DNA of 64,000 nt from Heliocybe sulcata (taxonomy: Eukaryota > Basidiomycota > Agaricomycetes > Gloeophyllales > Gloeophyllaceae): the NCBI GenBank assembly GCA_004369045.1, contig ML213512.1:246698-310697 (forward strand). The letters run 5' to 3'. The notes under the pieces are model-generated. The model searched no databases, was not told the DNA's origin, and saw nothing but the letters and a program-made list of their open reading frames with translations. Positions 23,834 through 34,700 of the stretch are shown here, piece by piece. Made by a program: the position numbers and the translations under genes. Position 1 is the stretch's first letter; the number at the start of each line of letters is the position of its first letter.

Positions 23834-26800
23834 CTATACTTCAATTACAATGGACCAATCCTTCGCGATAGACACGCCAGGATCTTTTACGATCAACACA
23901 CTAGCCGCACCTTCCTTCTTACCCTCCGCAGCCACACCAGGCGTAAACTCCGACACCAGCTCCTCCCCACCGTCCACCCTAACACTTTTCGGCTTGCCAC
24001 CTAATCCCATCACGACCATCTTCTCCACTCTGACACTCTCGACGCTCTTCGCGAACGCATTGAGAGGATCATACTTCGTCAACGACACCCCTTCCACAGC
24101 GGCGTCAGGATTTTGGGACACCAGATCGCTACTTGTGATCCTGATCGTCTTGGACTTCTTCGCCGTCTTCTCCGCGACAAACTGCCGCCAAACGATGTTC
24201 CCTTCGAGATGCGAGAAGGTCTCGCCATCATCAAGGTATAATTGTCCCTTCGCGTAGCCTACCTTGTCGAGGGCAACACGAAGAGTGAAAGGGTCGCGCT
24301 GCATAAGAGGAGACGATCTTCTGGGCCGCTCACGGGTGGTCACAATGGAACCACCACGAATAAGCAGAGGGATTTCGTGCAATGCAGCCGGGACTGTGAC
24401 GTGTTTGCCTTTCGAGGAGCCTCGGTACGCGTAATGCGAGAAGTAGTTGTAGTAGACCTAGCGATAATGGTCAGACCGAGTATAAGGGAGGTGGATAGCT
24501 AGATGCAACTTGGGGTATGTACCTGGTCTTCAGCGAGATAAACGTCGGTCTCGGTGACATCCTTGTGGACAACAGGCTTCACCAACAGCCCAGAATCGCC
24601 AATGAAATACTGATCATCCAAGCTGAATCCAGCCTCGTCTTTCGGGAAGACTACATAATGAGGCCTAAGGCGACACGCACCACATCAGCCCTCGTCATGA
24701 TAGAGGCGACTTACTCGTATACTCACCGCAGAACAGGAATACCATAGATATTGGCGTCGTGGAAAGCGGTATACCAAATCGGCAGCATCGTGTACCTCAA
24801 GCGGAGAATATCCCTCAACATGCCCCTGTAAGGCTCATCAAGCAAGTACGGTTCCCTTCGCTTAGTATCGATATGCGCATGGGCTCGGAAGAAGGGATTG
24901 AACGCCCCGACTTGGTACCACCTCACGAGCATCTCAGGCTCAGGGTTGCCGAAGAACCCTCCCACGTCGGCTGTAATAAAGGAGGACGCTCATTAGCTTC
25001 CTTACGCTTGGAAGGAGGGAGGACCACTGACATCCAGCAAAAGTCATCCCAGCGATACCATTAGCCAGGACCATACTAATGCCGACAGCCATGTGATCCC
25101 AAGTACCCAGATTATCACCCGTCCACATTGCACCGAATCGTTGAGAGCCAGCGTAGAACGAGCGGGTCAAGACGAACGGTCGCTTGGGCGGGTCAGAACG
25201 AGCAACCAGAGCTTGGGAAGTCAAGTTAGGCTAATTGATAGATAGATCAGCGGTCAAATGCTGGACCGTGATGCGTCCCTCGAACCTACCAAGAGCATTC
25301 CGTTGATATTATGAACATCACGATGTTCCCACCCTCCATAATGGACATTATCCCTAGGCATACTGATTTCAGGGCCGTTGAAGACTGACGGCTGTCGATG
25401 AGTCAGCAATGCTACTCCGTTCAGAGACGATGGTAAGAGCAGACCTCATTCATATCATTCCATATGTACGTGCTCTCGGTGCTGTCGACCCAAGACCATT
25501 TGTCACCTTGACTTGTGTTCTTAAAGAGGCCTCTCCACCAGTCCCAAGCACCCGGGTTGAAGAAATCAATCCACGCGCTGCTACCACTCCAGCACCACCC
25601 TTCGTACTCAGCGTCGCCGCTCTTCGACTTGACGAGTACGCCGAGGTCAGATGCCTCCTTGTAGACTGGGTAATTGTCCGTTCGCTTCAAATGCGGATCG
25701 ATAATGACGACCATCTGAAGAGTATCGTCAATAAGGTTCTCACTGTCTATCGCCCATCCCTCACCTTGCGACCGAGCGCCTCGACATCATGCATCATATC
25801 GACTGGGTCAGGGAACATCTTCTTGTCCCAAATGAAGTACTTGTGCTCTTCTGCATACTCGATATCAAGCCAAAATACGTCCACAGGCATATCGTGCTCG
25901 TCAAAGCGCTGCTGAACAGACCGAACATCGTCTGTACTGATGTAGTTCCATCTGCACTGGTGGTGCCCGAGTGCCCAATGTGCCGGAAGAGCAGAGGTGC
26001 CAGTGAGTTTCGCATACTGTTTGAAGATATCGTCGGGCGTGGGTCCTGGCATGATGAACACGTCCAAGATGCCGGACTCCGAGATCCAATGCGTGTTGGT
26101 GGACTTAAGAGTAGGGTGGTCAACGTCAATCCACGTGTCCGATGCAACTGCGTTGAAGATCGCGACCGTGGACTCGGCAGAATGAGCGTGCATAACAGGG
26201 ATGGAGCCATAGAGCGACACGGGAGATGACGCGAGATACTCAAAAACATCAGAGTTCCACAACCGGTAGGGATCAGAGTATGTTGGGTCCTCGCCTGTTG
26301 TCGTGGGCAGGTCGAGGTGAGTCGCGTGCTGAGGGATACCGTAGACATGCCCATGGTTCGGGAACGTTATATCAAGAGACAGTGATTCCGGTCCTAAATG
26401 AAGGCATGAAGAGCCTGCCAGAGATCTCGACAAAGTCTTCACCTTTCGGTTTCGTATCCGTATTACCGCCAAAAGTCTCTTCCCAATATCCGTCTTCCAC
26501 CTCGCCTTCGAACCAGGCATTCGGCTTCACCTGCACGACCACCTGCGCGTCGTCTTCGTCCAATCCTTCCTCCGGTGTGCCCTCTGGCCTCGAGCTCTCT
26601 TTAGTCCGGTAATGTTCCATATGCAAAAGGCTCCGCCCGTTCAGGACCACTTGCTCCTTTCCATTCCGCAATAAACTGACGCGCAGAGGCTCCAGGCTCA
26701 CCACAACTTCATTTTCCTTCTTCGTACCATAGACCGCACGTACGTCCTTCTTCCCAACTGTCCAGCTTATCTCACGACTTAGCTTGGGTTCCGCTATCAG

Positions 26801-27160
26801 CGCCCACGATGCCGCCTCGTCATACCGCTTCCTCAAGCCGTCGACTTCGTCCATTCGGACGCGTACAACACCGTCATCATGTATCCGGACATCCAAGCCG
26901 AACTTGACATCGGGATACAAAGAAGACTTCACTCCAGCAGTAAACGAGGCCTCCCCGGACGACACAGAGATACTAGATGAGTCGACTGAGTACGGGGACT
27001 TCCACGACGCGTTGTCCTGAGCTCTGGAGGCTAAGGCGCGTCCTCTGCGACAGAACCCAGCCTGTGCGCAAGTCTTGAAGTCCTGGCTCTTGAATCCAAG
27101 AGACGTAGGAATAGACAACAAGAGCAACAGCGCCCCGCTGAAGATCACAGGGCGCACCAT
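23834..27160 (-). CDS. ROT2: ER glucosidase II alpha subunit (glycoside hydrolase family 31)
   Basis: About 950 residues in eight exons. The start at 27160 gives a signal peptide ([20 protein letters not shown]) followed by the family block [15 protein letters not shown]. The GH31 core shows [27 protein letters not shown], then the nucleophile motif [15 protein letters not shown], which is split by an intron after Glu, then [15 protein letters not shown] and [16 protein letters not shown]. These are the hallmarks of glucosidase II rather than lysosomal-type alpha-glucosidases. The enzyme trims the two inner glucoses from N-glycans for the calnexin cycle; the beta subunit that retains it in the ER is not in this window. 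A methionine 23 codons upstream (27229) is in frame but would bury the signal peptide. Confidence 0.94.
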
Positions 27161-27888
27161 GAGGATACACTGGGCTGGCTGTAAAGGGAGAGGCCACGTT
27201 GGAAGTGCAGTAGCAGGCGTGAGAACCATGCCGTCGGCTTCCCCGCCTATAATGGGAAGCTATCTTGCCATATGCGGTAGGAAAGGATATTCTGTGACAG
27301 TTATGCCGAAAACCACAGTAGTTGTTCGCTAGTTTGTTAATTACCTGCAGTATTCAGCTAAAAAAGATTCTAAGATGGCAAATAGCACCAATTTTGATCG
27401 TCGCGATCACGCTAATCGTCGCTGGTTACGAGAGACAATAAACTAGGCCCATGAATTATCGCGTACACCGACGTCACGAGTTTGTGGGCGCAATATCCTC
27501 AATATATCTCAGACTTCATAATATTTCAGGCACAAAAACGATGCCGTACTACACATTCCTCCCTTTTCCATGGTCCATGAGCTCGAGAGAGGTAAGTGAC
27601 GATACTTGGAACAGCGGGGCACGACTTGCGGGTCTCGATAGTCCCCCCTGTCCGCCGCTGTATCCATCCTTAAAACAGCCAAATAGCGGACGTTACCAAC
27701 TTCAACACGGTGGACGGTGCGCAGCCAGGGTCGTCTGTGGCTCATGGCCATGGCAAGAGTCCACAGATGCCGCCTCAAGGCCGGTAAAATGCTGTAACCA
27801 TGTCCACCCGCCACCCGCCACTCGAGACGCGTCCCTGAGATGTGGCATACGAGGTGCAAAGCGCTCAGAAACCCCTATGCCACTCAGG
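27161..27888. other. Divergent intergenic region between glucosidase II alpha and a small plus-strand locus
   Basis: About 730 bases. The left part is the glucosidase promoter; the right part leads into the TATA box at 27889. Open frames here have no support. Confidence 0.3.
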
Positions 27889-27895
27889 TATATAA
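27889..27895 (+). promoter_or_regulatory. TATA box of the small spliced locus at 27981
   Basis: TATATAA followed by GGGC. About 55-90 bases downstream comes a CA-rich leader (cacaaacacacacacc) and then an ATG at 27981 followed by a spliced frame. TATA, CA-rich 5' UTR and ATG in this order are typical of strongly expressed fungal genes. Confidence 0.55.
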
Positions 27896-27980
27896 GGGCA
27901 GCAGGATGAGCGAGAAGAGGCATCAGCAATCCTCTGTCCCAACTCACAAACACACACACCATTATTCTCGCCTTCACGCA

Positions 27981-28189
27981 ATGAAGGAAAAACCTCCTCT
28001 TTGTATCTCACTGGGAGAGCCAGACTACAGGACCACAGCTCCGTACCGCTCGCAGAGCCGTACCTCCATTGACCCAGTCAAGGATGGGCTACAGAGCGTA
28101 AGTAACCGTTATTTGTACTGTTCAATGTAAAAATACTCACCGCATTTCAGCACCTTCTCCCACTCCTACTCGAAATCTCCCGGGAGTGA
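27981..28189 (+). CDS. Small spliced open frame, unrecognised (51 residues)
   Basis: The exon 27981-28097 (MKEKPPLCISLGEPDYRTT) ends at a perfect GTAAGT donor. A 53-nt intron ends at TTTCAG, and exon 2 starts at 28151 in phase 0 but reaches a stop at 28187. A second classical intron (28238-28294, GTAAGT...GCTAG) follows the stop, so it would lie in the 3' UTR or belong to a different reading. No family is recognised and there is no signal peptide. It could be a short real protein, a remnant of a longer one, or a noncoding transcript. Confidence 0.35.
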
Positions 28190-28809
28190 AAGACTTCGCC
28201 GAAGCTTCCTGATGGCGGCACGAGGAAACTGAAGAGCGTAAGTCTCATATCTCGCAGCACAGGTGCCATGAATCTATGCTGACTTCTCTGCTAGGTTGCC
28301 CTCCTTGTCCATGAATAAGAGCAAGCATGCTCAGCCAGCGGCTGCTCGTCCTGACGGCAACCCTAAGGATGGCCCAGCATCCAAGCTGCCATTCAAGATG
28401 GATGTGGCTACCGCCCGTACCCTGGACCGGACATGGAGGTGGTACAGAAAGATGCTGGCACAGTGGCTGGCTTGCATCCTAGGTAGTCATCCCTAACCTT
28501 AGGAGTCTGCATTCCAGGCCGAGCGTGCGTAGACATGTAGGCCGCGTATTGCGAACCGAAGTCGTCGTAGCGCCCCTCAAGAAGCCTGTCGGAGCATGAT
28601 GAAGACCGCCAAAGAGACCAGCGACGGAGCTGCCGTCTCGCAGTCCAGGCCATGCATCATCCTCCGTGACTCGGACTGTCCGGTCTCCGACACCGGATAT
28701 GGCCCTCTTCAATGGCGTACATGGCTGCTGTTTATGCGCTCAACATCCTATTGCAATGCGATGCAGCACCACAGCCTACCACCTTGCGCATGCCAGATCC
28801 GCTGCCTGA

Positions 28810-29565
28810 TCCGGGACGAGGTCGCAAACCAGGCCTATTACGTCCGCAGGGGTAGGAGCAGCAGCATCCGCTTCTACATGTGCAGGAATCAAGGCACCAA
28901 CTCTTCAGCGACCGTGTCGACTGTCCGTCTATGGGCCGACTTACCGGTGGCATCCTGAACAACCCCCTGCGATCGTCGAACCCGAGGAAAACCTCTGGAA
29001 CGGTTACACCTGGCAAACCAACAACAAGATGCTCTGTCCCGCTCACGGGAAGGTGTGTAGCACTGGTATATGCAAGGCTATGGAGGAGGTGCTGGAGGGG
29101 AATAAGATGCGGACGGGACAAAGGAGCAAGTTGGGAACACGAGTCCGTTGTGGAAGGAGGATGCCGTGCCGCAAGCAGTATGCACACACCGGCTATGGAC
29201 GTCCGTTAATCGCCGCCATTGCCCATTCCAGTCATGGAAGAGCAGGAGATTTCTTGTTCCAGCAAACTTTGCTCCGTGGGATCCACGCTCGAGAGCTCCG
29301 TAATGCAACGGATATACAGATTCATCAGCTATGCCACATGGCATTATTTTGCACCGTAGCACCCGCAGCCAAGCATGTCGCTGCAGACCTTCGTGGACGC
29401 TGGGAAGGCACACCTCTGATACCAAGGAACACCCGGCCTTGCAAGATGCGCTGTCGCAGTAGACTGGCAAACAAAATTCCAGTGAAGGGAACCAAGCTCG
29501 CTACCCGACCAGAGTGGGTGGGGACTTATTTATCAGTTATAGGGCGATGTCCTGAACAATTTTAG
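28810..29565 (+). CDS. Fungal hypothetical protein with a CPxHG...GIC Cys/His motif, 5' end not resolved
   Basis: An unbroken frame of about 252 codons. Its middle holds ENLWNGYTWQTNNKMLCPAH then GKVCSTGICKAMEE. From memory of agaricomycete proteomes, a W-G-x-W...CPxHGxxCxxGIC block near a Pro-rich stretch recurs in proteins of unknown function; the spacing of Cys and His suggests a small metal-binding knuckle. Upstream of the motif the protein is Ser/Ala/Pro-rich. No start codon is supported, so upstream exons, perhaps including those from 27981, may belong to it. The part after the motif is basic and may not all be coding. Confidence 0.4.
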   Translation, partial: SGTRSQTRPITSAGVGAAASASTCAGIKAPTLQRPCRLSVYGPTYRWHPEQPPAIVEPEENLWNGYTWQTNNKMLCPAHGKVCSTGICKAMEEVLEGNKMRTGQRSKLGTRVRCGRRMPCRKQYAHTGYGRPLIAAIAHSSHGRAGDFLFQQTLLRGIHARELRNATDIQIHQLCHMALFCTVAPAAKHVAADLRGRWEGTPLIPRNTRPCKMRCRSRLANKIPVKGTKLATRPEWVGTYLSVIGRCPEQF

Positions 29566-29947
29566 GCGACATCGATTACCTTCTACGTCGAATTTAGTTA
29601 TCGTTCAAATGTTAAATCTGAGACACTGAATATGAAACAGTTCATGCACTAGATACCAGAGAAATCGATAAGCATTTTGACGCTGAAGTTGTAGCCAGGA
29701 GTTCCGTCGCTCGCGCGACGCGTATGACCGAGTTCGCCGTTAATCAATGGCAGATGTACAGCCACATCTTTCATAGGCAGCGACAAGGTTAGGTGTTAAA
29801 TCAGCTAAAGATAACTTAGTCTCGACATGCCGTTGCCGACCCACTTTAGCGAACGCGGCGTTCCCTCGCCAAGGCCTTCGCGCAACGCTCGCGCTTGACC
29901 ATCATCGGCACCACCAACGTGAAAACGTCCCGTCGTTGTCTCACACA
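29566..29947. promoter_or_regulatory. Region upstream of the MET8-like gene
   Basis: About 380 bases. The last 100 are C-rich and GCG-rich and should hold the promoter and 5' UTR of the gene starting at 29948. No specific site was recognised. Confidence 0.3.
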
Positions 29948-30925
29948 ATGGCGCCTGACCCAACTACCCTGCGCGGCGGCTCGCTCCTCATCGCCTGGCA
30001 GCTCGCGAACAAACGCGTCCTCATTGTCGGCGGCGGCGACGTAGCGTCCGGTCGGCTCGAGTCCGCCCTCGTCGCCGACGCGAACATCACACTCGTCGCG
30101 CCCGCGCCTCTACACCGATTAACCCAAGAGCTCGTCTCCCTCCTACCAGACCGGATAACATGGCAGAACCGCGAATTTCAGGAGTCCGATCTGCTTCTGG
30201 ACCCAATAGACTCCCTTTCATACTCGAATAGCCCCTCGCCTCAGTATGTTGCGATGGTGTTCACTGCGATAGACTCATATCCGGAGAGCCAGAGGATTGC
30301 GGGGCTGTGTCATGATCTGAGGATACCAGTGAACGCAGCGGACATCCCGGCACTGTGTAACTTCTATTTTGGCAGCCAGGTGAGGAGCGGAGCGTTGCAG
30401 ATTCTGGTGTCGACGAATGGAAAAAGCCCGAAGCTGGCCAGTGATATTCGAAAGAAGATCGAGAGCGTGATTCCGCCGGAGACGGCAGATGCAATTGAGA
30501 ATGTAGGGAAATTGAGGGAGAAGATCAGGGAGAGAGCGCCTGGCGTCGGTGAGTCTCATGCTGTAACGAATGGAGGTATGTCGGCGTAGCAGATTGATGC
30601 AACGTGTACAGGTGGACCATTGTCGAAGAAACGCATGCGCTGGATGGTCGATCTGTGCGGTAAATGGTCTATGGAGGACCTTGCGTGTCTGGACAAAGAG
30701 ATGATGAGCGCGCTTGTGGATGGGGGATGGGAGAAGGGCGTTGTTCCAAGTCCAAACGAAGTAATTGGTGAGAAAGCACCGAAGCCGCACGGGTATGCAG
30801 CGAATGGGAGCGCGAAGGAGGCAGTAAAGAGCCTCAGTTTAAAGGAGGTTGCTCCGGTTGCGGGCGCTTTTGTAGCTGGCGCTTTGTTTTCTGGGCTGGC
30901 CCTGCTGAGCAGGGCGAGAAGATAA
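29948..30925 (+). CDS. MET8: Siroheme synthase MET8-like (precorrin-2 dehydrogenase/ferrochelatase) with C-terminal hydrophobic tail
   Basis: Two exons, 29948-30548 and 30612-30925, joined in phase 1, give 304 residues. The N-terminal NAD-binding fold reads KRVLIVGGGDVASGRLESAL, then ITLVAPAP. The central part contains IPVNAADIPALCNFYFGSQV and LQILVSTNGKSPKLASDIR, the classical Met8 region with the catalytic Asp in NAAD. The protein makes siroheme for sulfite reductase by oxidising precorrin-2 and inserting iron. Unlike yeast Met8p (274 residues, soluble), this protein ends with about 20 hydrophobic residues (VAGAFVAGALFSGLALL) and a basic tip SRARR, which looks like a tail anchor. Confidence 0.9.
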
Positions 30926-31780
30926 GTGGTGAAGAAACATGAAGTTATTGGACTGATATTGGGTTAACGGGTAAATCGGATTCTCGAGACTGTCGACCTA
31001 TTATCTGACTGCATTGATCTGTAGAGAACATGACATATCACGACTGACTCGACTGTGATCCGCGGAATGCGCAGATGTATTATAAGCATATATTCAGTTA
31101 TAGACCAGAGGAACGCCTGTACCGACTACCGGCGCAGCCTCACCTGCAGGATACCTACATGCAGGTCATGTTACGGATGCATCCTCCCGCGACTGTCAAT
31201 ATATCGGAGTATGGAAACCTCGAGGCCCACTGGCGCTGGCGGGGAAGCCTGGCCAACAGTCTTATAATAGGTTCAGGCGCCGGGCACTGGAACGCACGGT
31301 ACGCCAGCCACGTTACCAGATGACTATGGGCGACAGATTCTCCAGATGTGTGGAAGGACTCGCATATAAGTGAATGCTGCGACGTGAGTCCAGTATCTTG
31401 AGATGAACTGTAACTTCCAGCTTCATACCCAACAGGTGCGCAGTGCTCGACATTATGAATTGACTCCGGATGTTCCTATCTCTCTCGACCTGCATGGCGC
31501 TTCTCATGCTATCCAGAAATGAATGGCGAGATCTCCGTACGTGCTCCCTTCCGGAGGGATCGCCGCAGCATTTAATCGAGTGCTCCTGGGGACTCCGGTC
31601 CCGAGTGCAAAGATGGAAGTGAAGTGCTCTTCGACAGCGGCAAGGAGAAGGCATCCTCGTGCACTCCGCGCGGCCCTTCTGTCGTTGCCAGAGTATATTT
31701 GAGCGGCATCGGATTACGGTTTGCTCCAACTACCCGCCTCCGTCTGGTCGATATCTCTGTTGATTTGTCACTTCAACTTG
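30926..31780. other. Intergenic region before the DUF2235 gene
   Basis: 855 bases between two plus-strand genes. Small frames are present in all phases but none has a domain or a splice pattern. Presumably the MET8-like 3' UTR and the promoter of the DUF2235 gene. Confidence 0.3.
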
Positions 31781-34700
31781 ATGTCAACTGCCGCTACGTC
31801 TCCTCCACCGCCCTTTGGCGATACTACCCCTCCATATCGTGTAAAGCCTGAACGTCGAAACCCTTCGTCGATGAATAGGTTAGTCTGGTACTGCCTCAGA
31901 CGTCGCAACGCTCTGATATTTTCCAGGACTGAATTGGGACATGATGTCTGCTCTATTTGTCGCGCAAAGTCGAATGGGAGGAGACTAGTGATTGCTTTGG
32001 ATGGCACACTCAATCAGTTCGGTCTCAAAGTTTGTGGACATGCAGCGATATCTTGGATATATGATATCCCTACTCGATTGCTTAGTATTCCAATGTGGTC
32101 GACATTTATAGGAGGATTACTAAAGACGACCAGCAGATCACGTATTACAACAGTGGGATTGGAACCTATGCCAATCCCTCTCGTAGATTCTCACTCAAGA
32201 TGTTCAGTACCGCCATCGACAGTGCCGTCGATCTCGCGATAGCATGGTAAAATACTTCATCATCGTATATAACTCGACCAACCAAGGTATTCCAGGAACT
32301 TTGAGAGAATTATTCTTGAAGCCTACGAATGGTTATCCGAGAGATACCAGGAAGGAGATCAAATTTTTCTGTTCGGTGCGTTCGAGCCACTGCTCTATTT
32401 GACATGTTATAACTTTATGGTTTGCAGGGTTTTCTCGTGGGGCTTACCAGGTCAGAGTCCTCGCGGGCATGATTGAACGCGTAAGCCTCAGATCAGAATT
32501 GTTTATTCGGTCGCAGTTACGCATATACCCTAGGTGGGAATAATATATCCCGGAAACCGGGCGCAGATGCCCTTGTAAGTGTGTCTCTCGACGGCGCCTA
32601 CACTTCATCTCACCTATGAACAGCGCTTATGAAGTCTATGCATCTCAGTGCGTCCATATCGTGCTGAGTTAAGCTAGCCGTTCGCTCAAATTCATGCCTA
32701 ATCAGTGATGAAGACATGTCCCGCAGCTTCAAGGCGAAGTTCTCCGTAACAGCGAGGGTTCATTTCCTCGGACTCTGGTACGTTGTATAAATTTTGATGT
32801 GTAAAGCATTTGCATAAATACCTTTATCAGGGATACGGTATCCTCAGTCGGAATATTCCGAGGCAAGGGGTTTCCTCTGACACATGAATCCGAGCATGTG
32901 TGCTATATCCGTCATGCGCTCGCTCTCGATGAATGTCGCGTGAAGTTCCCTCCGGAAGAATACATTCGTCCTGGCGGTGAGCATGAGGATCACGAAAAGC
33001 GGGCTCGTGGTTAGTCAGGACTGTGTACTGCTCACTTATAAAGTCGGGTTGAATATATCCCCTCCTCCAGAAGGCACGCTCCACAGGGAGCGCCTGAAGG
33101 AAGTGTGGTTCGTCGGATGCCACTCTGATGTGTAGGTCGTCATTTCGTGGCTGCGCTGCGCGTCTCATCCGGGTCATGGTTTCACACAGCGGAGGCAGTA
33201 CGGTTCGAAAGCATAACGAGGAGAAGGACCTTATGGATGAGATCCCTGCCATCTGGATGGCCAACGAGGCCCGGACAGCTGGCCTGTCCTTTACCTCGTC
33301 ACAGGTTCTGTGGGACGAGGCGAAAGTGGAAAACCTGACACCAACACCCTCTTCTTTCCTTTGGAATGTGCTCGAGGGTGTACCTTTCCTGGCTCGCAAA
33401 GAAGACAGCTCCGTTCGATACCGATGGTATGATGGAATAGCATGACACCCTTCGGCACTGTGCATCTCGTCTGACTACCCCGCCGGCAGGATACTACCTC
33501 ATTGGGGTGCCCATCGCTTCATCAAGCCATGGCAGAAGATACATATCTCTGTTCCTTACACTACGTGCTACTACCCCAAGGCGAAGTTCTTGCCTTCCTC
33601 AGGTTGCTCGTGGAGCGATATCCTTCACAAAAGGATATTAAACACGACGGGGATCGACCGATTAATAGTTGATAGGATCGAGCTCGATCTTCACGATCAT
33701 TTAGCAGCGCATGATTTGATCACGACCCTCCAAGACTACGCCAAGGAAGAACACCGGGTGTCTGAGAATGACTTGGACAACGCTTTGCGGCGTCTGTCGA
33801 TCCTCGCGCTGACTGGTACGCTCCATGAGCTGCTTTCTAGAGTTTGGTTAGCTGACACCGTTCTGCATATTGAAGCCAAAGGTATAGAATCAATCTTACA
33901 TGTTACCCTAAGCAATAAGCAGAAGTTCTGGCCTTGCCTTCATCGTATAATCAAATCTCCCAGTATCGGGAGCCGGCCGTTGACTTATGTGTACGCTTTG
34001 ACTCTCGCCTATCATGTTACAAGCGATGGCAGGTGCTTTCTACCTGTCATATCATTCTTTCTCATATCACGCATTATAGACGATGGTCTGGAAGCCATGC
34101 TGGCGTCTAAAGATATGTTAGACTGGTTCCTGGATCATCTGGAAACTCCTGAAGACCGGAACGAGCGGAACGATGAGCCAGACATAGTTTCATTGGCTAC
34201 CAGCAAGGCTATACTCAATGTCCTATGTTTGAGAGGAGGGAAATATCCTCTGCGCTTCAAGCAGCTCGCAGCCGAGGTAGAGGCACGTCGAGATATTGTC
34301 CAATCTTACGTTTTGAATGCTTTGCGTACCAATGTCGCGGCTGAAGCTGTGACAGTCCTCCCCGCTATGATTGACGCAGGTCGCCGTCCTGATGCAGAGA
34401 CATCAAACGGACTAGAACATCTGGTGCAAACCATGGACATCTTGCTCGAAGGGGGTCACAATGCCCCCCTTGTACAAGTAGAAGCTGTAGAATCTCTCTG
34501 CAATCTCGATATGAATGGTACGACACCCAATTTGTTTTTCGCAGTGCCCCTTAGCTCACGAGTAATTGTGCCAGATGGATCGAAAAGGACTGCTGTCGGA
34601 GACCTTGTCCATCGTGTCCTGCCAAGGTTCATGCCTCTTCTCCGCATGAAGCTTTCCGATGTAGTGCTCTCCGCTCTACTTTCAGTAGGAGCGTCAGAGT

